Below, in pieces: positions 20,820-29,085 of a stretch of 39,998 nucleotides of DNA; position 1 is the first letter of the stretch; every line of letters starts with the position of its first letter. The notes beneath the pieces were generated by a model. The model was not told the DNA's origin, made no database searches, and worked only from the letters and a program-made list of their open reading frames with translations. Position numbers and translations under genes: made by a program. Source of the DNA: a virus. The stretch is taken from the IMG/VR virus record IMGVR_UViG_3300006917_000056, positions 1 through 39,998 of that record; one strand, written 5' to 3'.

Positions 20820-21542
20820 ATGGCTTGCGTCGGCCCATGTTCGTGCTGCAAGGGTGCGTGCTGCAATGCTGGGTCATGCTCGCAAGAGACGTGCGCTGAT
20901 TGCGAAGCTGCTGGCGGCACCTACAAGGGCGCTGCGACTGACTGCGGCGACTACGACTGCACGGATGGATGCTGCGAAGGCAAGGCGTGCATAGACGATT
21001 CAGGGAACACGTCGTACACAAAGTGCGAGTTCGGCTACTTTGCCAGCGAATGCCCAGGCGGAAACTGCACTCCAGGTACGCCAGCAACCTACGACAGTTT
21101 TCCGGTTTGCCAGGAAGGGCTTGATTACCCGACATCCGTAACGGGTTCTGGTTTTGTTGGGATTTCAGGAGACCCTACTTTCGACGCATTGGCAGAAGAG
21201 TGCTTCAACAACACCTACAACATTACCAGAGATTGCTGCAACGGAGGCGAATGGAACGGCTCGTCATGCACTCAGCTTGTGAAGTTCCCGCTTAGCAATC
21301 CAGACTACGAGGCTTGGGTGACGTTCCCTGCGGTCAGCAATGGCGCAAGGCTTGTGAACATAGACATGAGATACCTCACGTCAACGACGGCTGCATCTGC
21401 GTTTCGCAATGAGGGTGCTTACTCAAGTGCGGCCGACCCTTGCGGAAATACCCTGTACGATTGCAGCGAAAGCGTAAATGGAGCGCCTAGTGGATCAACT
21501 GGCCCAATCGACATCACTGGAGCTACGCTTTCAGCGGCTTGA
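20820..21542 (+). CDS. cysteine-rich secreted or virion-type protein
   Basis: 240 aa. The first 85 residues hold about 20 Cys in CC and CxxC pairs (VGPCSCCKGACC, CADCEAAGGTYKG, DGCCEGKAC). The GACC...C..C...GGTYxG...C repeat resembles disulfide modules I associate with Planctomycetes. Residues 90-240 form a Cys-poor, Asn/Ser/Thr-rich beta-type domain with two later CC/C pairs. No signal peptide is present. It may be a disulfide-stabilised surface or tail-tip protein. The last 65 bp overlap the next gene. Confidence 0.6.
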   Translation: MACVGPCSCCKGACCNAGSCSQETCADCEAAGGTYKGAATDCGDYDCTDGCCEGKACIDDSGNTSYTKCEFGYFASECPGGNCTPGTPATYDSFPVCQEGLDYPTSVTGSGFVGISGDPTFDALAEECFNNTYNITRDCCNGGEWNGSSCTQLVKFPLSNPDYEAWVTFPAVSNGARLVNIDMRYLTSTTAASAFRNEGAYSSAADPCGNTLYDCSESVNGAPSGSTGPIDITGATLSAA

Positions 21543-21948
21543 GTGCGACCTTGTGTTTAGCAACGGATGGGCCAAGTGCCGCCGCTGCAAGAAGGAGTTC
21601 AAGGCACCTCATGGTCGCGCTCGCTCGCACTGCGCCATTGAGCCTCCATTGCCAACTTCTGGCCCCGGCTCATGGACGAAGCGGATTCTTGAGCGATTTG
21701 GCATAGTCGCCACCCACGGCTGCTCGTGCAACAAGATGGCCAAGAAGATGAACGAGCAGGGCGGGTGGTGGTGCCTCACCTCCGGGAGATCTGAGATTCT
21801 GGGGGTCATGAAAGCCGAGGCCGAAAAGAGAAAGCTGACCTGGCGTCCAGCCTGCGTAAACGTCCTAATTTTCTTGGCCGTTCTGCTTTCTTGGATCGAA
21901 ACAGCCATCCTCTGGGACACTGGTATACAGGACACCAAAAGGAAATAG
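21478..21948 (+). CDS. zinc-binding membrane protein (156 aa)
   Basis: CRRCKKEF (about residues 34-41), an HGRARSHC segment, and FGIVATHGCSCNKMAKKMNE then GGWWC (about 74-99) give Cys/His sites. Residues about 127-146 (VNVLIFLAVLLSWIETAILW) form a membrane helix. The start ATG 21478 lies inside the previous gene and lacks a good site. An internal TTG near 21539 is possible. The GCSC...MN..G..WC pattern recurs in phage proteins of unknown role. Confidence 0.55.
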   Translation: MERLVDQLAQSTSLELRFQRLECDLVFSNGWAKCRRCKKEFKAPHGRARSHCAIEPPLPTSGPGSWTKRILERFGIVATHGCSCNKMAKKMNEQGGWWCLTSGRSEILGVMKAEAEKRKLTWRPACVNVLIFLAVLLSWIETAILWDTGIQDTKRK

Positions 21949-21949
21949 C

Positions 21950-22198
21950 ATGCTCGGCATTCATCAGATGCAAGCCCCGTTCGCCGCCCAGTTTGGCCCT
22001 GCCGCCCAGGCCAGCCAGCATTCCCAGATGGTTGGGGATGTGAACCGGGCCATTGGTGATGCGGTTGACCATCAGCGCGACCGCGAGAAGATGGCCCACC
22101 AAGAGCGGATTGCCGCCATGAAGTACAACGCCGAAAAGTCTGAGCGAGAGAAGAAGCTCGAAGAGATCATCGCCCGCCTGACCCAGTACGCACAGTAG
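21950..22198 (+). CDS. small helical virion-block protein (82 aa)
   Basis: Met/Gln/Ala-rich N-terminus, then a long charged helix (REKMAHQERIAAMKYNAEKS), resembling small internal virion proteins. AAAAGGAAATAGC precedes the ATG. No family is recognised. Confidence 0.6.
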   Translation: MLGIHQMQAPFAAQFGPAAQASQHSQMVGDVNRAIGDAVDHQRDREKMAHQERIAAMKYNAEKSEREKKLEEIIARLTQYAQ

Positions 22199-22214
22199 CC
22201 CGGAGATCCCCCCG

Positions 22215-22745
22215 ATGGGCTGGGAGTGGCTGTCGCACCTCTTGCAGGTGTTTGCCGATTTCATTCCCCGCCCTCTCATGGTGCGGACTGATGAGCGGTG
22301 CATTGAGTTCGTGGCCGGATTCTGGCCCCGCTGCCTGCGTCCGGGCTGGTACATTGAGTGGCCTCTCCTGGCCAGGTACGAGTCGGTCCATGTCAGCAGG
22401 CAGGTGACCTCTCGAACTCAGAGGTTTGGCAAGAATGCGTTCAGGTGGAAGGCCGTCTACCAGATCACCGACGCCCTGTCCTTGGTGGTCAACACGATGG
22501 ACTACGACGAGACGATTGCCGACTTCTGCGAGATTGCCTTTGCCCACGTCCACCGAAGTGTCCAGTCGGCCGAGGAGATGTTGAGCGTGCGATCCCGCAA
22601 GAAAGTGATCGCCAGGATCAGATCGGAGTTGAAACCTTTCGGCGTAGAGGTTATAGACTTCTCGGTCGTTTCGGCCAGCACTGCCGACCGGCAGTTCTCG
22701 ATCTGGGAGCTTCAACCAAGGAGGGTTCATGAGCAAGAAGGCTGA
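22215..22745 (+). CDS. SPFH/band 7 (prohibitin-like) domain protein
   Basis: 176 aa. After PRPLMVRTDERCIEFVAGFW, the RPGWYIEWPLLARYESVHVS segment and a RWKAVYQITDALSLVVNT strand set follow the SPFH core. AFAHVHRSVQSAEEMLSVRS then ARIRSELKPFGVEVIDFSVV matches the end of SPFH domains. There is a weak N-terminal hydrophobic helix (about residues 4-18). SPFH proteins scaffold membranes and regulate membrane proteases. A phage copy in the virion block is unusual. It overlaps the next gene by 17 nt. Confidence 0.75.
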   Translation: MGWEWLSHLLQVFADFIPRPLMVRTDERCIEFVAGFWPRCLRPGWYIEWPLLARYESVHVSRQVTSRTQRFGKNAFRWKAVYQITDALSLVVNTMDYDETIADFCEIAFAHVHRSVQSAEEMLSVRSRKKVIARIRSELKPFGVEVIDFSVVSASTADRQFSIWELQPRRVHEQEG

Positions 22746-23001
22746 CCACAAAGCCTTGATCGCAGAGATTGCATCTCGTTCTGCTGCTTCCCCAACATGT
22801 GCATTGCCGTGGTATCGCAGGCACTACGCGGCTCACGGGGAGACGATCAAGGCGATCCACGACGCCTGGCATGCAGGGGAGCTTGGAGATAGACCGACGA
22901 CAACGTCGCGGATTATCTCAGAAAAACTGGCGTCACTTGGGATCAAGGTCGGCACTGACGGAGTCCGAAGATGGCTAAACAAAAATCCCGGTCAGTGGTG
23001 A
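22729..23001 (+). CDS. small DNA-binding-like protein (90 aa)
   Basis: Basic, with two helical parts: PWYRRHYAAHGETIKAIHDA and ISEKLASLGIKVGTDGVRRW, the latter like a helix-turn-helix with a DNA-recognition helix. It could be a small DNA-binding or terminase-small-like protein. AAGGAGGGTTC precedes the ATG. It overlaps genes on both sides. Confidence 0.5.
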   Translation: MSKKADHKALIAEIASRSAASPTCALPWYRRHYAAHGETIKAIHDAWHAGELGDRPTTTSRIISEKLASLGIKVGTDGVRRWLNKNPGQW

Positions 23002-24077
23002 GCGAGATTGCAGCCGGTGTTGGTGCAGAAGCGAAGCTCAAAACCGACGCCGAGATTGCAAGGCTCAAGGCAGATCTTCTGGAGTACAAGGGCAAGTACG
23101 CCTTTGCTCTCAAGGAGATAGAGAGGCAGAAGGCAAGAGCGGACAACAAGGCGGCGATTAGGGGAGTCGATCCTGCAAAGCCAGTCAACATCGTCAGCAA
23201 AGCCAAGAAGCGGACAAGGAAGCATTCAGCAAGTGCATTGCTCATGCTTTCCGATGTCCATTGCGAAGAGAGGGTCAGGCCTGAGACGGTCAACGGCGCG
23301 AACGACTACTCGCTCGACGTTTGTGATCAACGCATGCAGGAGGTTGAGGAGCGATTCCTTGGCAGCCTTGATCACGAGCGGAATCTGGTAGACATCGACC
23401 GCGTCGTGGTGTGGCTCGGCGGGGATTTCATCACGGGACACATCCACGAGGAACTCACCGAGGTGTGCCAGCTATCCCCAACGAACGCAACGCGGTGGGT
23501 GCAAGCCCGCATTCGCAGGATGCTCAACCGCATCTCTCCGCAGGCGGCCGAGATAGTCGTCATCACGAACGCCGGGAACCACGGGAGAGATACCCCAAAG
23601 CAGAGGATCGCCACCGAGCTTGAGCATTCGTACGAGCAGTTGATGTACCACACAATGGCCGAGGCCGAGCCGTGCAAGAATGTGCATTGGAAGATTGCCG
23701 AGGGGCATCTTGGCTATCTCGACCTCGACGGGTTCAGGATTCGCCACACCCACGGACATTCGATCAAGTACAACGGCGGCGTCATGGGAGTGGCCCTGCC
23801 GGCCGCCAAGGCAATAGCTGCATGGGACGCCCTGGACGGCCCGAGCGACATCACGATCTTTGGACACTATCACAGTTTTTCTTGGCTAAAGGGGGCTCGG
23901 CAAATCTCGAACGGGAGCGTGATTGGGGTGTCTCCGTATGTGAAGTTCATCAAGGCTCCCCCGACAAGCCCGTGCCAGGGGTTTGCCGTGATTGATCACG
24001 AAAGAAACGAAGTCACGCGAGCCTACCCTATTTTTTGCGACAGGGATCTCCGACGCCGCGCGGGGGCCGTTTCGTGA
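22971..24077 (+). CDS. calcineurin-like metallophosphoesterase
   Basis: 368 aa. Residues 1-70 are a charged coiled coil. The metallophosphoesterase core follows, with all metal motifs: LSDVHCEE (Asp95, His97), WLGGDF (Asp152), NAGNHGR (Asn203, His204), HTHGHS (His261, His263) and FGHYHS (His299, His301). This is the Mre11/SbcD-like family found in many phages, probably a nuclease or phosphodiesterase in DNA processing. Its last 26 residues (from HERNEVTRAYP) are duplicated at the end of the next gene, which has inserted at this 3' end. Confidence 0.88.
   Translation: MAKQKSRSVVSEIAAGVGAEAKLKTDAEIARLKADLLEYKGKYAFALKEIERQKARADNKAAIRGVDPAKPVNIVSKAKKRTRKHSASALLMLSDVHCEERVRPETVNGANDYSLDVCDQRMQEVEERFLGSLDHERNLVDIDRVVVWLGGDFITGHIHEELTEVCQLSPTNATRWVQARIRRMLNRISPQAAEIVVITNAGNHGRDTPKQRIATELEHSYEQLMYHTMAEAEPCKNVHWKIAEGHLGYLDLDGFRIRHTHGHSIKYNGGVMGVALPAAKAIAAWDALDGPSDITIFGHYHSFSWLKGARQISNGSVIGVSPYVKFIKAPPTSPCQGFAVIDHERNEVTRAYPIFCDRDLRRRAGAVS
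23997..24052 (+). repeat. 56-bp tail repeat, copy A
   Basis: Encodes HERNEVTRAYPIFCDRDL at the end of the phosphoesterase. It matches 24605-24660 at 43 of 56 bases. All but one change (I/L) are synonymous. Confidence 0.9.
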
Positions 24078-24676
24078 GTCGCGCACTACAGCCTGGGGAT
24101 GTCGTAAACGGAAGGCAGATTTTGAGTCGCGTCTCGCCTTCAGGGAGCGACCACGCGCGGTACTTGTCTAGGTGCCTTTCTTGCGGGGCTGTGGTTGAGT
24201 GTTTTGGGTATAGGCTCAAGAGGAGCAAGTGTCGGGGCTGCCGCAAGCCACCAGACTGTGGTGTTTATGCCAAATATCAGCGGGGGTGTCGCTGTGAAAA
24301 GTGCCGCGCCGCCAACTCCGAAAACGAAAAGAAGAGGAGGGCCACTCCGCACGGGCGGAGATCAGTCAGGAACTCTCAATTAAAGACCAAGTTTGGGATC
24401 GACATAAATCAGTTTGAGTCCATGTGTTCGGCCCAAGGCGGCCTGTGCGCCATCTGCGGCGAAGGCGACAAGCCGCTTTGCGTTGACCACAGCCACGACA
24501 GCGGCATGGTTCGCGGTATTCTGTGCAAGCAGTGCAACGCCGCCATTGGGCTCTTAGGCGACTCTTCGGCCTGCCTTCGTCGGGCTGCCGAGTATTTGGA
24601 AATCCACGAACGCAACGAAGTCACCAGAGCGTACCCATTGTTTTGTGACCGCGACCTCAGAAAGGCAGGAAGATGA
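24074..24676 (+). CDS. endonuclease VII-type homing endonuclease
   Basis: 200 aa from GTG 24074 overlapping the upstream TGA. The N-terminal module (3-60) carries CLSCG and CRGC, a zinc ribbon often seen in mobile endonucleases. A second basic CRCEKC part follows. The catalytic endonuclease VII/HNH core covers 108-176: FGIDINQFESM, CAICGEG, CVDHSHD (His139), GILCKQCNAAIGLL. The family normally ends near AAEYLE (176). The last 23 residues are the captured phosphoesterase tail. It probably cuts phage genomes lacking the insert and so spreads. Confidence 0.85.
   Translation: MSRALQPGDVVNGRQILSRVSPSGSDHARYLSRCLSCGAVVECFGYRLKRSKCRGCRKPPDCGVYAKYQRGCRCEKCRAANSENEKKRRATPHGRRSVRNSQLKTKFGIDINQFESMCSAQGGLCAICGEGDKPLCVDHSHDSGMVRGILCKQCNAAIGLLGDSSACLRRAAEYLEIHERNEVTRAYPLFCDRDLRKAGR
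24605..24660 (+). repeat. 56-bp tail repeat, copy B
   Basis: Encodes HERNEVTRAYPLFCDRDL, now the C-terminus of the endonuclease. Being next to the following operon gene, this is the probable original 3' end of the phosphoesterase gene. Confidence 0.9.
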
Positions 24677-25002
24677 AGAAAGCTACCCAACTCCTCGAAT
24701 CCGCAACCGACGCCATCGAAGACCGCCACGCCATCTACGACCACCCGTCCCGGCACTTTGCCAGGACAATTGGTGCGATCAACGCCATCTTCGCCCACAA
24801 GCTCCGCGAGCCCTTCGAGCCACACGACTGGCCGATCATCATGTCGCTGGACAAGTTCGCCAGAGAGCAGGGGTCCATCCATCCTGATAACCCGGTCGAT
24901 GTGGTGGGCTACATGGCTTGCAGGGCAGAAGTCATGCCCCAGCCGACAAACACCTACGAAGAGGACACTGGAGACATAGAGGGCCGAATCGTGAGGTGCT
25001 AG
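24673..25002 (+). CDS. DUF6378-like phage protein
   Basis: 109 aa. The pattern RHAIYDHPSRHFARTIGAIN, then DWPIIMSLDKFAREQG and HPDNPVDVVGYMAC matches a widespread phage family that I recall as DUF6378. The His/Asp distribution suggests a nucleotide-binding or pyrophosphohydrolase-like helical fold, unproven. The ATG overlaps the endonuclease stop (ATGA). Confidence 0.7.
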   Translation: MKKATQLLESATDAIEDRHAIYDHPSRHFARTIGAINAIFAHKLREPFEPHDWPIIMSLDKFAREQGSIHPDNPVDVVGYMACRAEVMPQPTNTYEEDTGDIEGRIVRC

Positions 25003-26205
25003 GTGGCAAAACCGCTGTCGGATCGTGAGGCATGGGCTCTTCGCGAGTACCAGCGGCGGCTTGGTTCCTGGCAGTCCGGCGAGGGCGAGGAGATGTCCGA
25101 CGAGGACTTCCGCCTCTTGCAGCTTGCCGAAGACAACTGGGCTAAGGGCAATATCCCTGTCGCTGGCACTCCAGGCAACGCCCCTGTAGTCCAGCCAGCG
25201 GAAGGTCCGGAGCATGACATCCGCAGGCTCAGGCAGGCGATCAGTGCGGGCATGGGGGACGGGGCTCCACGCAAGACGGCCGCCACAGAATGGGGGCCGT
25301 ACGTTCCCGAGAAGTCTCCAGCCGCCATTCAGGCCAGCGAGCGGACAGACGCCTTTCACCAGAACATCGCCAGGAACTACCCGCACCCGACCGACTGGAA
25401 GAACATTCCTCCAGACGTTCGCCGCAATCATCTGGCATACGTTGGCAATGCCGATGGCTACCAAGACAAGGTTCGCAGCGGCTACGAAACGACCGGCGTG
25501 ATTGGCCCCGGCTCGACTCTTGGTGCAGCGGGCGGGTGGCTCCAGTCTGGTGCCGGGATGCTGTACGGCGTCGGCGGCATGGTTGGCAACGCCATGGACG
25601 AGATCTACTACCCCGCAGAGGCGCTGGGGTCGAATCAAGTTGCTCCTTATGGCAACGCCGCCGAGCGAACCGCCAAGTCTGCCGCCACCTTCCTTGCCCC
25701 ATTCAGGGATCTTGTCGAGCCAGCTACAGAATCACTCTACGGTCCGACCGAGGATCCGCTACCAAGCTCGCACTATGCGGACGGCCGGGACTTGGCCGCT
25801 GCGTATCGATCCGAGAAGGACGCCATCCCATGGGACCATCCATGGCGGAATTATGCCAAGCCTGACGGGCAGTACTGGGTTTCCAAGCCTGAGCCGACTG
25901 GTGCTGGTTTGGCGTACTGGAACAGACCAAATTACGGCCTGAATCCGGCAATACATGCATCCCAGCCAGAGGGTGGCGAGGACTACTTCGTCTCGATGGG
26001 AGTCCCTCGCGGGCTGGCGGGTGTCATTGGTGCCGGTACGGATGCGCTGTTCAATCCGTTCTTCGGAGCCAATGAGGCGGTCGCTGCATCGAAGCTATTG
26101 CCTCGAATTGCCCCCATGGCTAAGTGGGCTGCTGGCGAGTTTGGACTCGACGGATATCTCCTTGGACAGCGTGTTTTAGGCGGTCTTGGAAGAGATCAAA
26201 GATGA
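25003..26205 (+). CDS. hypothetical virion-associated protein (400 aa)
   Basis: Starts at GTG 25003 right after the upstream stop. The N-terminal 65 residues are charged and helical. The middle has a Gly/Ala-rich hydrophobic stretch (GSTLGAAGGWLQSGAGMLYG, residues about 171-195) that could be a membrane-active segment. Pro/Tyr/Asn-rich parts follow, and a second Gly/Ala segment (GVIGAGTDALFNPFFGANEA). This may be an internal head or ejection protein. No family is recognised. Confidence 0.55.
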   Translation: MAKPLSDREAWALREYQRRLGSWQSGEGEEMSDEDFRLLQLAEDNWAKGNIPVAGTPGNAPVVQPAEGPEHDIRRLRQAISAGMGDGAPRKTAATEWGPYVPEKSPAAIQASERTDAFHQNIARNYPHPTDWKNIPPDVRRNHLAYVGNADGYQDKVRSGYETTGVIGPGSTLGAAGGWLQSGAGMLYGVGGMVGNAMDEIYYPAEALGSNQVAPYGNAAERTAKSAATFLAPFRDLVEPATESLYGPTEDPLPSSHYADGRDLAAAYRSEKDAIPWDHPWRNYAKPDGQYWVSKPEPTGAGLAYWNRPNYGLNPAIHASQPEGGEDYFVSMGVPRGLAGVIGAGTDALFNPFFGANEAVAASKLLPRIAPMAKWAAGEFGLDGYLLGQRVLGGLGRDQR

Positions 26206-26233
26206 AGGTGTAACAAAATCAGGGGTTGTGTGT

Positions 26234-26272
26234 CACTTGTCTCGTAGAGGTTTGCCACCCCCGAGGCAAGTG
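26234..26272 (+). promoter_or_regulatory. hairpin masking the scaffold ribosome site
   Basis: Arms 26234-26244 (CACTTGTCTCG) and 26262-26272 (CGAGGCAAGTG) form an 11-bp stem with one G-U pair and a 17-nt loop. It ends 2 nt before ATG 26275. The only Shine-Dalgarno-like sequence, GAGG (26263-26266), is within the 3' arm. Folding should limit initiation of the scaffold gene. Confidence 0.7.
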
Positions 26273-26274
26273 AA

Positions 26275-27351
26275 ATGGAAACTGAACAAGACTTTGATTC
26301 CGGTGTCGATTCTTCTGTGGCAACAGCCCCAGATGTGCCACCATCCTATGAGCCCTCTGTCGGTGGCCAGTCCGCTCCGACTGACGCGGTCAACCCTCCT
26401 GCTCAGTCGGAGCCTGGCTATCAGTCTCCGTACGAAGCGTTCCGAGCCCTCCCTGAATTCCAGGGCCGCTCGGATCTCGACATCGCTCGCGAGCTTTATT
26501 CAAGCCGGGTAGGCTACCAAGAAGCCCAGCGTCAACTCGCCCAGTACCAGCGTCTCGTTCCGTATGCCGAGTACGGCCAGCGATACGCTAGCAACGCCGA
26601 GGCATTTGAGCGCTGGCAGGCCGAGCAGGCTAAGGCCAGCCAGGCTCCCCCGCCTCCGCAGCCCGAGCAGCCGAAGTGGTGGAATCCTCCGCAGCTTGAG
26701 GAAACCTACAAGTCGTACATCATTCGCGATCCTTCGACTGGCCGCGAGATGATCGACCCGAACGCTCCCCTCCATGCGAAGGAAGCGATTCAGAAGTTCC
26801 AAGACTACACGGCCAACTTCGCCCGCAAGCTGGTCACCGATCCTGAGAACACGCTGAAGCCGTTTGTTGAGCAGGTTGCTGCCGAGCGAGCCAAGCAACT
26901 CGTTGAGGAGCAACTCAACGGCTACAAGACCCAGAACTTCATCCAAGACCTTGAGCGGCAGAACGCCGACTGGCTGTATGAGGCTCCTGGCGTTCCGAGC
27001 CGCGAAGGCGAGGCTGTCAGGCACTACATTGCCGAAGCTGCCCAGATGGGTATTTCCGATCCGAATGCTCGGTGGAAGTACGCCACGTCGATGCTGCGTG
27101 GGGATCTCCTCATGATGCAGCGTCAGATGGCAGCCCAAGCTCCTGTGTACGCCCCGCAGTACGCCGAGCCCATGCCTCCTCCGATGCAGGCTCCCCCTCC
27201 TGCGATGAGTGCAGAGGCTCGGTTCCTTCGGGAGCGAGCCACACGAAAGACCAATCGCTCGGCCGGTGCCAGCGAGCCTCGTGCCCCGCAAGGGAACATG
27301 AGTTTTGAGCAGCGACTTCTTAGTCAGTTTGAAAAAGACGGAGTAATTTGA
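26275..27351 (+). CDS. probable scaffolding protein
   Basis: 358 aa, directly upstream (2 nt) of the capsid gene, the usual scaffold position. It is acidic with a disordered Pro/Ser N-terminus (1-50), a helical Gln/Glu-rich middle, a Pro/Gln linker (PPPPQPEQPKWW), a long helical segment (AAERAKQLVEEQLNGYKTQN) and a Pro/Met-rich then basic C-terminus (FLRERATRKTNRS), as in scaffolds whose basic tail binds capsid protein. It is translation-controlled by an upstream hairpin. Confidence 0.7.
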   Translation: METEQDFDSGVDSSVATAPDVPPSYEPSVGGQSAPTDAVNPPAQSEPGYQSPYEAFRALPEFQGRSDLDIARELYSSRVGYQEAQRQLAQYQRLVPYAEYGQRYASNAEAFERWQAEQAKASQAPPPPQPEQPKWWNPPQLEETYKSYIIRDPSTGREMIDPNAPLHAKEAIQKFQDYTANFARKLVTDPENTLKPFVEQVAAERAKQLVEEQLNGYKTQNFIQDLERQNADWLYEAPGVPSREGEAVRHYIAEAAQMGISDPNARWKYATSMLRGDLLMMQRQMAAQAPVYAPQYAEPMPPPMQAPPPAMSAEARFLRERATRKTNRSAGASEPRAPQGNMSFEQRLLSQFEKDGVI

Positions 27352-27352
27352 A

Positions 27353-28474
27353 ATGGCCGGAAACGTCAACTGGGCTCGTTCACTTGCTACGACGATCACC
27401 AATTACCTCCGTGAGGAGGAGTTGGCGTGCTTCCGGAACTTCAAGTTCTGGTCAACCATCGTCAACAACGGCCGTGTGCAAACCGGCATGTCTGGCGAAA
27501 GCATTCAGTGGCAGGTTCAATATCGCAACCACCTTCCTACTGGCAACACTGGCGAGACTCCTCGGAACTTCGCTCGTGAGAACCTGTGGAAGAATGCGAC
27601 CCTCGGATGGAGGGGCAGCCAGGTTACGGACGCCATCTACAACCGTGAGCAACTCGCCAACCGTGGCGCTCAGGCTCTCGTGAAGGTTGCCAGTGGTCTG
27701 AAGGATCGGCTCATGAAGTCGATGAATCAGTACCTCGGCAAGGAATGGGTGGTTGACGGTGAGGCGACCGGCAACGAAGACCGGCTCGTCGGTATCGAGA
27801 CGATGTTCGGAACGAACGGCACGGTTGACGTGACGGGCACTGGGGCGACCCAGCGTTCGTACCAGGCTGCTGACCCGTTCTACTATCCGAGCGACACCTA
27901 CGCTGGTCTTTCGACCGTGCTGGCCAACTACGGTGGTTCGCTCGTGAGCGACACCTACTGGCCGAACGGTGTCAGCGATCCTGAGACGGACTTCTGGACT
28001 CCGGTGATCGTGAACGGCGTCTCGTCGTTCTTCGGTGCATCGACCTGGAAGGACAACTGCACCAAGGCCATCCGAGAGGCGATCCATCAGACTCAACGCA
28101 ACGAGTCGCTGGAAGACCAGATCGACATGTGCCTCATGAATCGTCGGCTCTACATCGAGGCCCTCAACAGCCTTGACTCGAAGGAGCGAGTGGTTGTGAC
28201 TCGTGACAACGGTCTGCGGGCCTACGGCTTCAAGGACGTTTTTGAGTTCGACGGTGTGGAATGCTCGAAGGACGAGGCTGTTCCGGCCAACACGGCCTAC
28301 GGCCTGGCTTCGGGCAACATCGAACTCCTCAGCCTTCAGGACAACCTCCTCGAAGCTGAGGGACCGTTCTACGACGAGGAAACCCAGCAGTTCCGCTACG
28401 CGGTGACGATGCTCGGCAACCTCAAGTTCAAGAGCCCACGAAACTTCTTCAAGATCAAGACCAGCGGGTCGTGA
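27353..28474 (+). CDS. major capsid protein
   Basis: 373 aa, in the expected length range for an HK97-fold capsid subunit, downstream of the scaffold. It has an N-terminal helical part (LREEELACFRNFKFWSTIVN), a beta-rich middle, LANRGAQALVKVASGLKDRL (spine-helix-like), DPFYYPSDTYAGLSTVLANY, and a late NIELLSLQDN with RYAVTMLGNLKFKSPRNFFK, which fits P-domain strands ending the fold. AATTTGAA precedes the ATG. Codon use is strongly biased to GTC/CTC/CGT type codons, as expected for a highly expressed gene. Confidence 0.8.
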   Translation: MAGNVNWARSLATTITNYLREEELACFRNFKFWSTIVNNGRVQTGMSGESIQWQVQYRNHLPTGNTGETPRNFARENLWKNATLGWRGSQVTDAIYNREQLANRGAQALVKVASGLKDRLMKSMNQYLGKEWVVDGEATGNEDRLVGIETMFGTNGTVDVTGTGATQRSYQAADPFYYPSDTYAGLSTVLANYGGSLVSDTYWPNGVSDPETDFWTPVIVNGVSSFFGASTWKDNCTKAIREAIHQTQRNESLEDQIDMCLMNRRLYIEALNSLDSKERVVVTRDNGLRAYGFKDVFEFDGVECSKDEAVPANTAYGLASGNIELLSLQDNLLEAEGPFYDEETQQFRYAVTMLGNLKFKSPRNFFKIKTSGS

Positions 28475-28504
28475 TTCAACTAGGTAACAGCAGGAGCAGA
28501 AAGA

Positions 28505-29056
28505 ATGAGCATTTTGAGCGATCCGCCGTTCGGGCTTGGAAAGACGTTCGGCACCACGTCAACCTCGGAAGGTTTGAACTGGGAGGGGTGCGTCAAGGAA
28601 TTCCCTGACGTGAATCCCAATACGGGGAAGATTCGCAGCAACCGCCGCAAGGTGTGCGTCTGCGTCCGCAACTCGTCTGGTCAGACCCTCAAGCCGAAGC
28701 GGGCTGTTGTGTTCTCGTCCGGCAGCATCAAGGCTGTCTCGGGCTACACGCGGCTTACCAACGACGACTGTGCTGGCGTGGTGGATGAGCATCTGCCTTC
28801 GACCGGCGTGGTGGCCAATGACCTGTTCTGGGTCACGATTGACGGCCCGTCTGAGTGCTGGGTCAGCGGTCAGGTTGCGGTTGGCGACGTTGTGGCGGCT
28901 GTCACGGCCCACACGACCAACGGCACGGACTCGGCTGGCACGGGCGGCTACGGTGCGACGGTGAGCGTGACGGTTGCCCCTCAACAGGGCCGAATCGGTC
29001 GCGTCATCGGAGGCACCACGGGTGCGGTCACTCTGCTTGTGGACACGATGCACTAG
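28505..29056 (+). CDS. probable capsid decoration/stabilisation protein
   Basis: 183 aa, entirely beta-rich with Gly/Val/Thr repeats (VAVGDVVAAVTAHTTNGTDS) and a compact VCVCVRNSSG core, as in head decoration proteins encoded just after capsid genes. It has four N-terminal Cys. AGCAGGAGCAGAAAG precedes the ATG. A terminator follows. Confidence 0.6.
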   Translation: MSILSDPPFGLGKTFGTTSTSEGLNWEGCVKEFPDVNPNTGKIRSNRRKVCVCVRNSSGQTLKPKRAVVFSSGSIKAVSGYTRLTNDDCAGVVDEHLPSTGVVANDLFWVTIDGPSECWVSGQVAVGDVVAAVTAHTTNGTDSAGTGGYGATVSVTVAPQQGRIGRVIGGTTGAVTLLVDTMH

Positions 29057-29085
29057 GAACTTCCCTTGCCTGGGGAATCGGGGGA

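Noticed and set aside
24409-25638. 409-codon minus-strand open frame
   Set aside because: Spans three real plus-strand genes with recognisable families and has no start site or domain.
27452-28096. Minus-strand open frame over the capsid gene
   Set aside because: Explained by strong codon bias of the capsid gene; no domain and no ribosome site.
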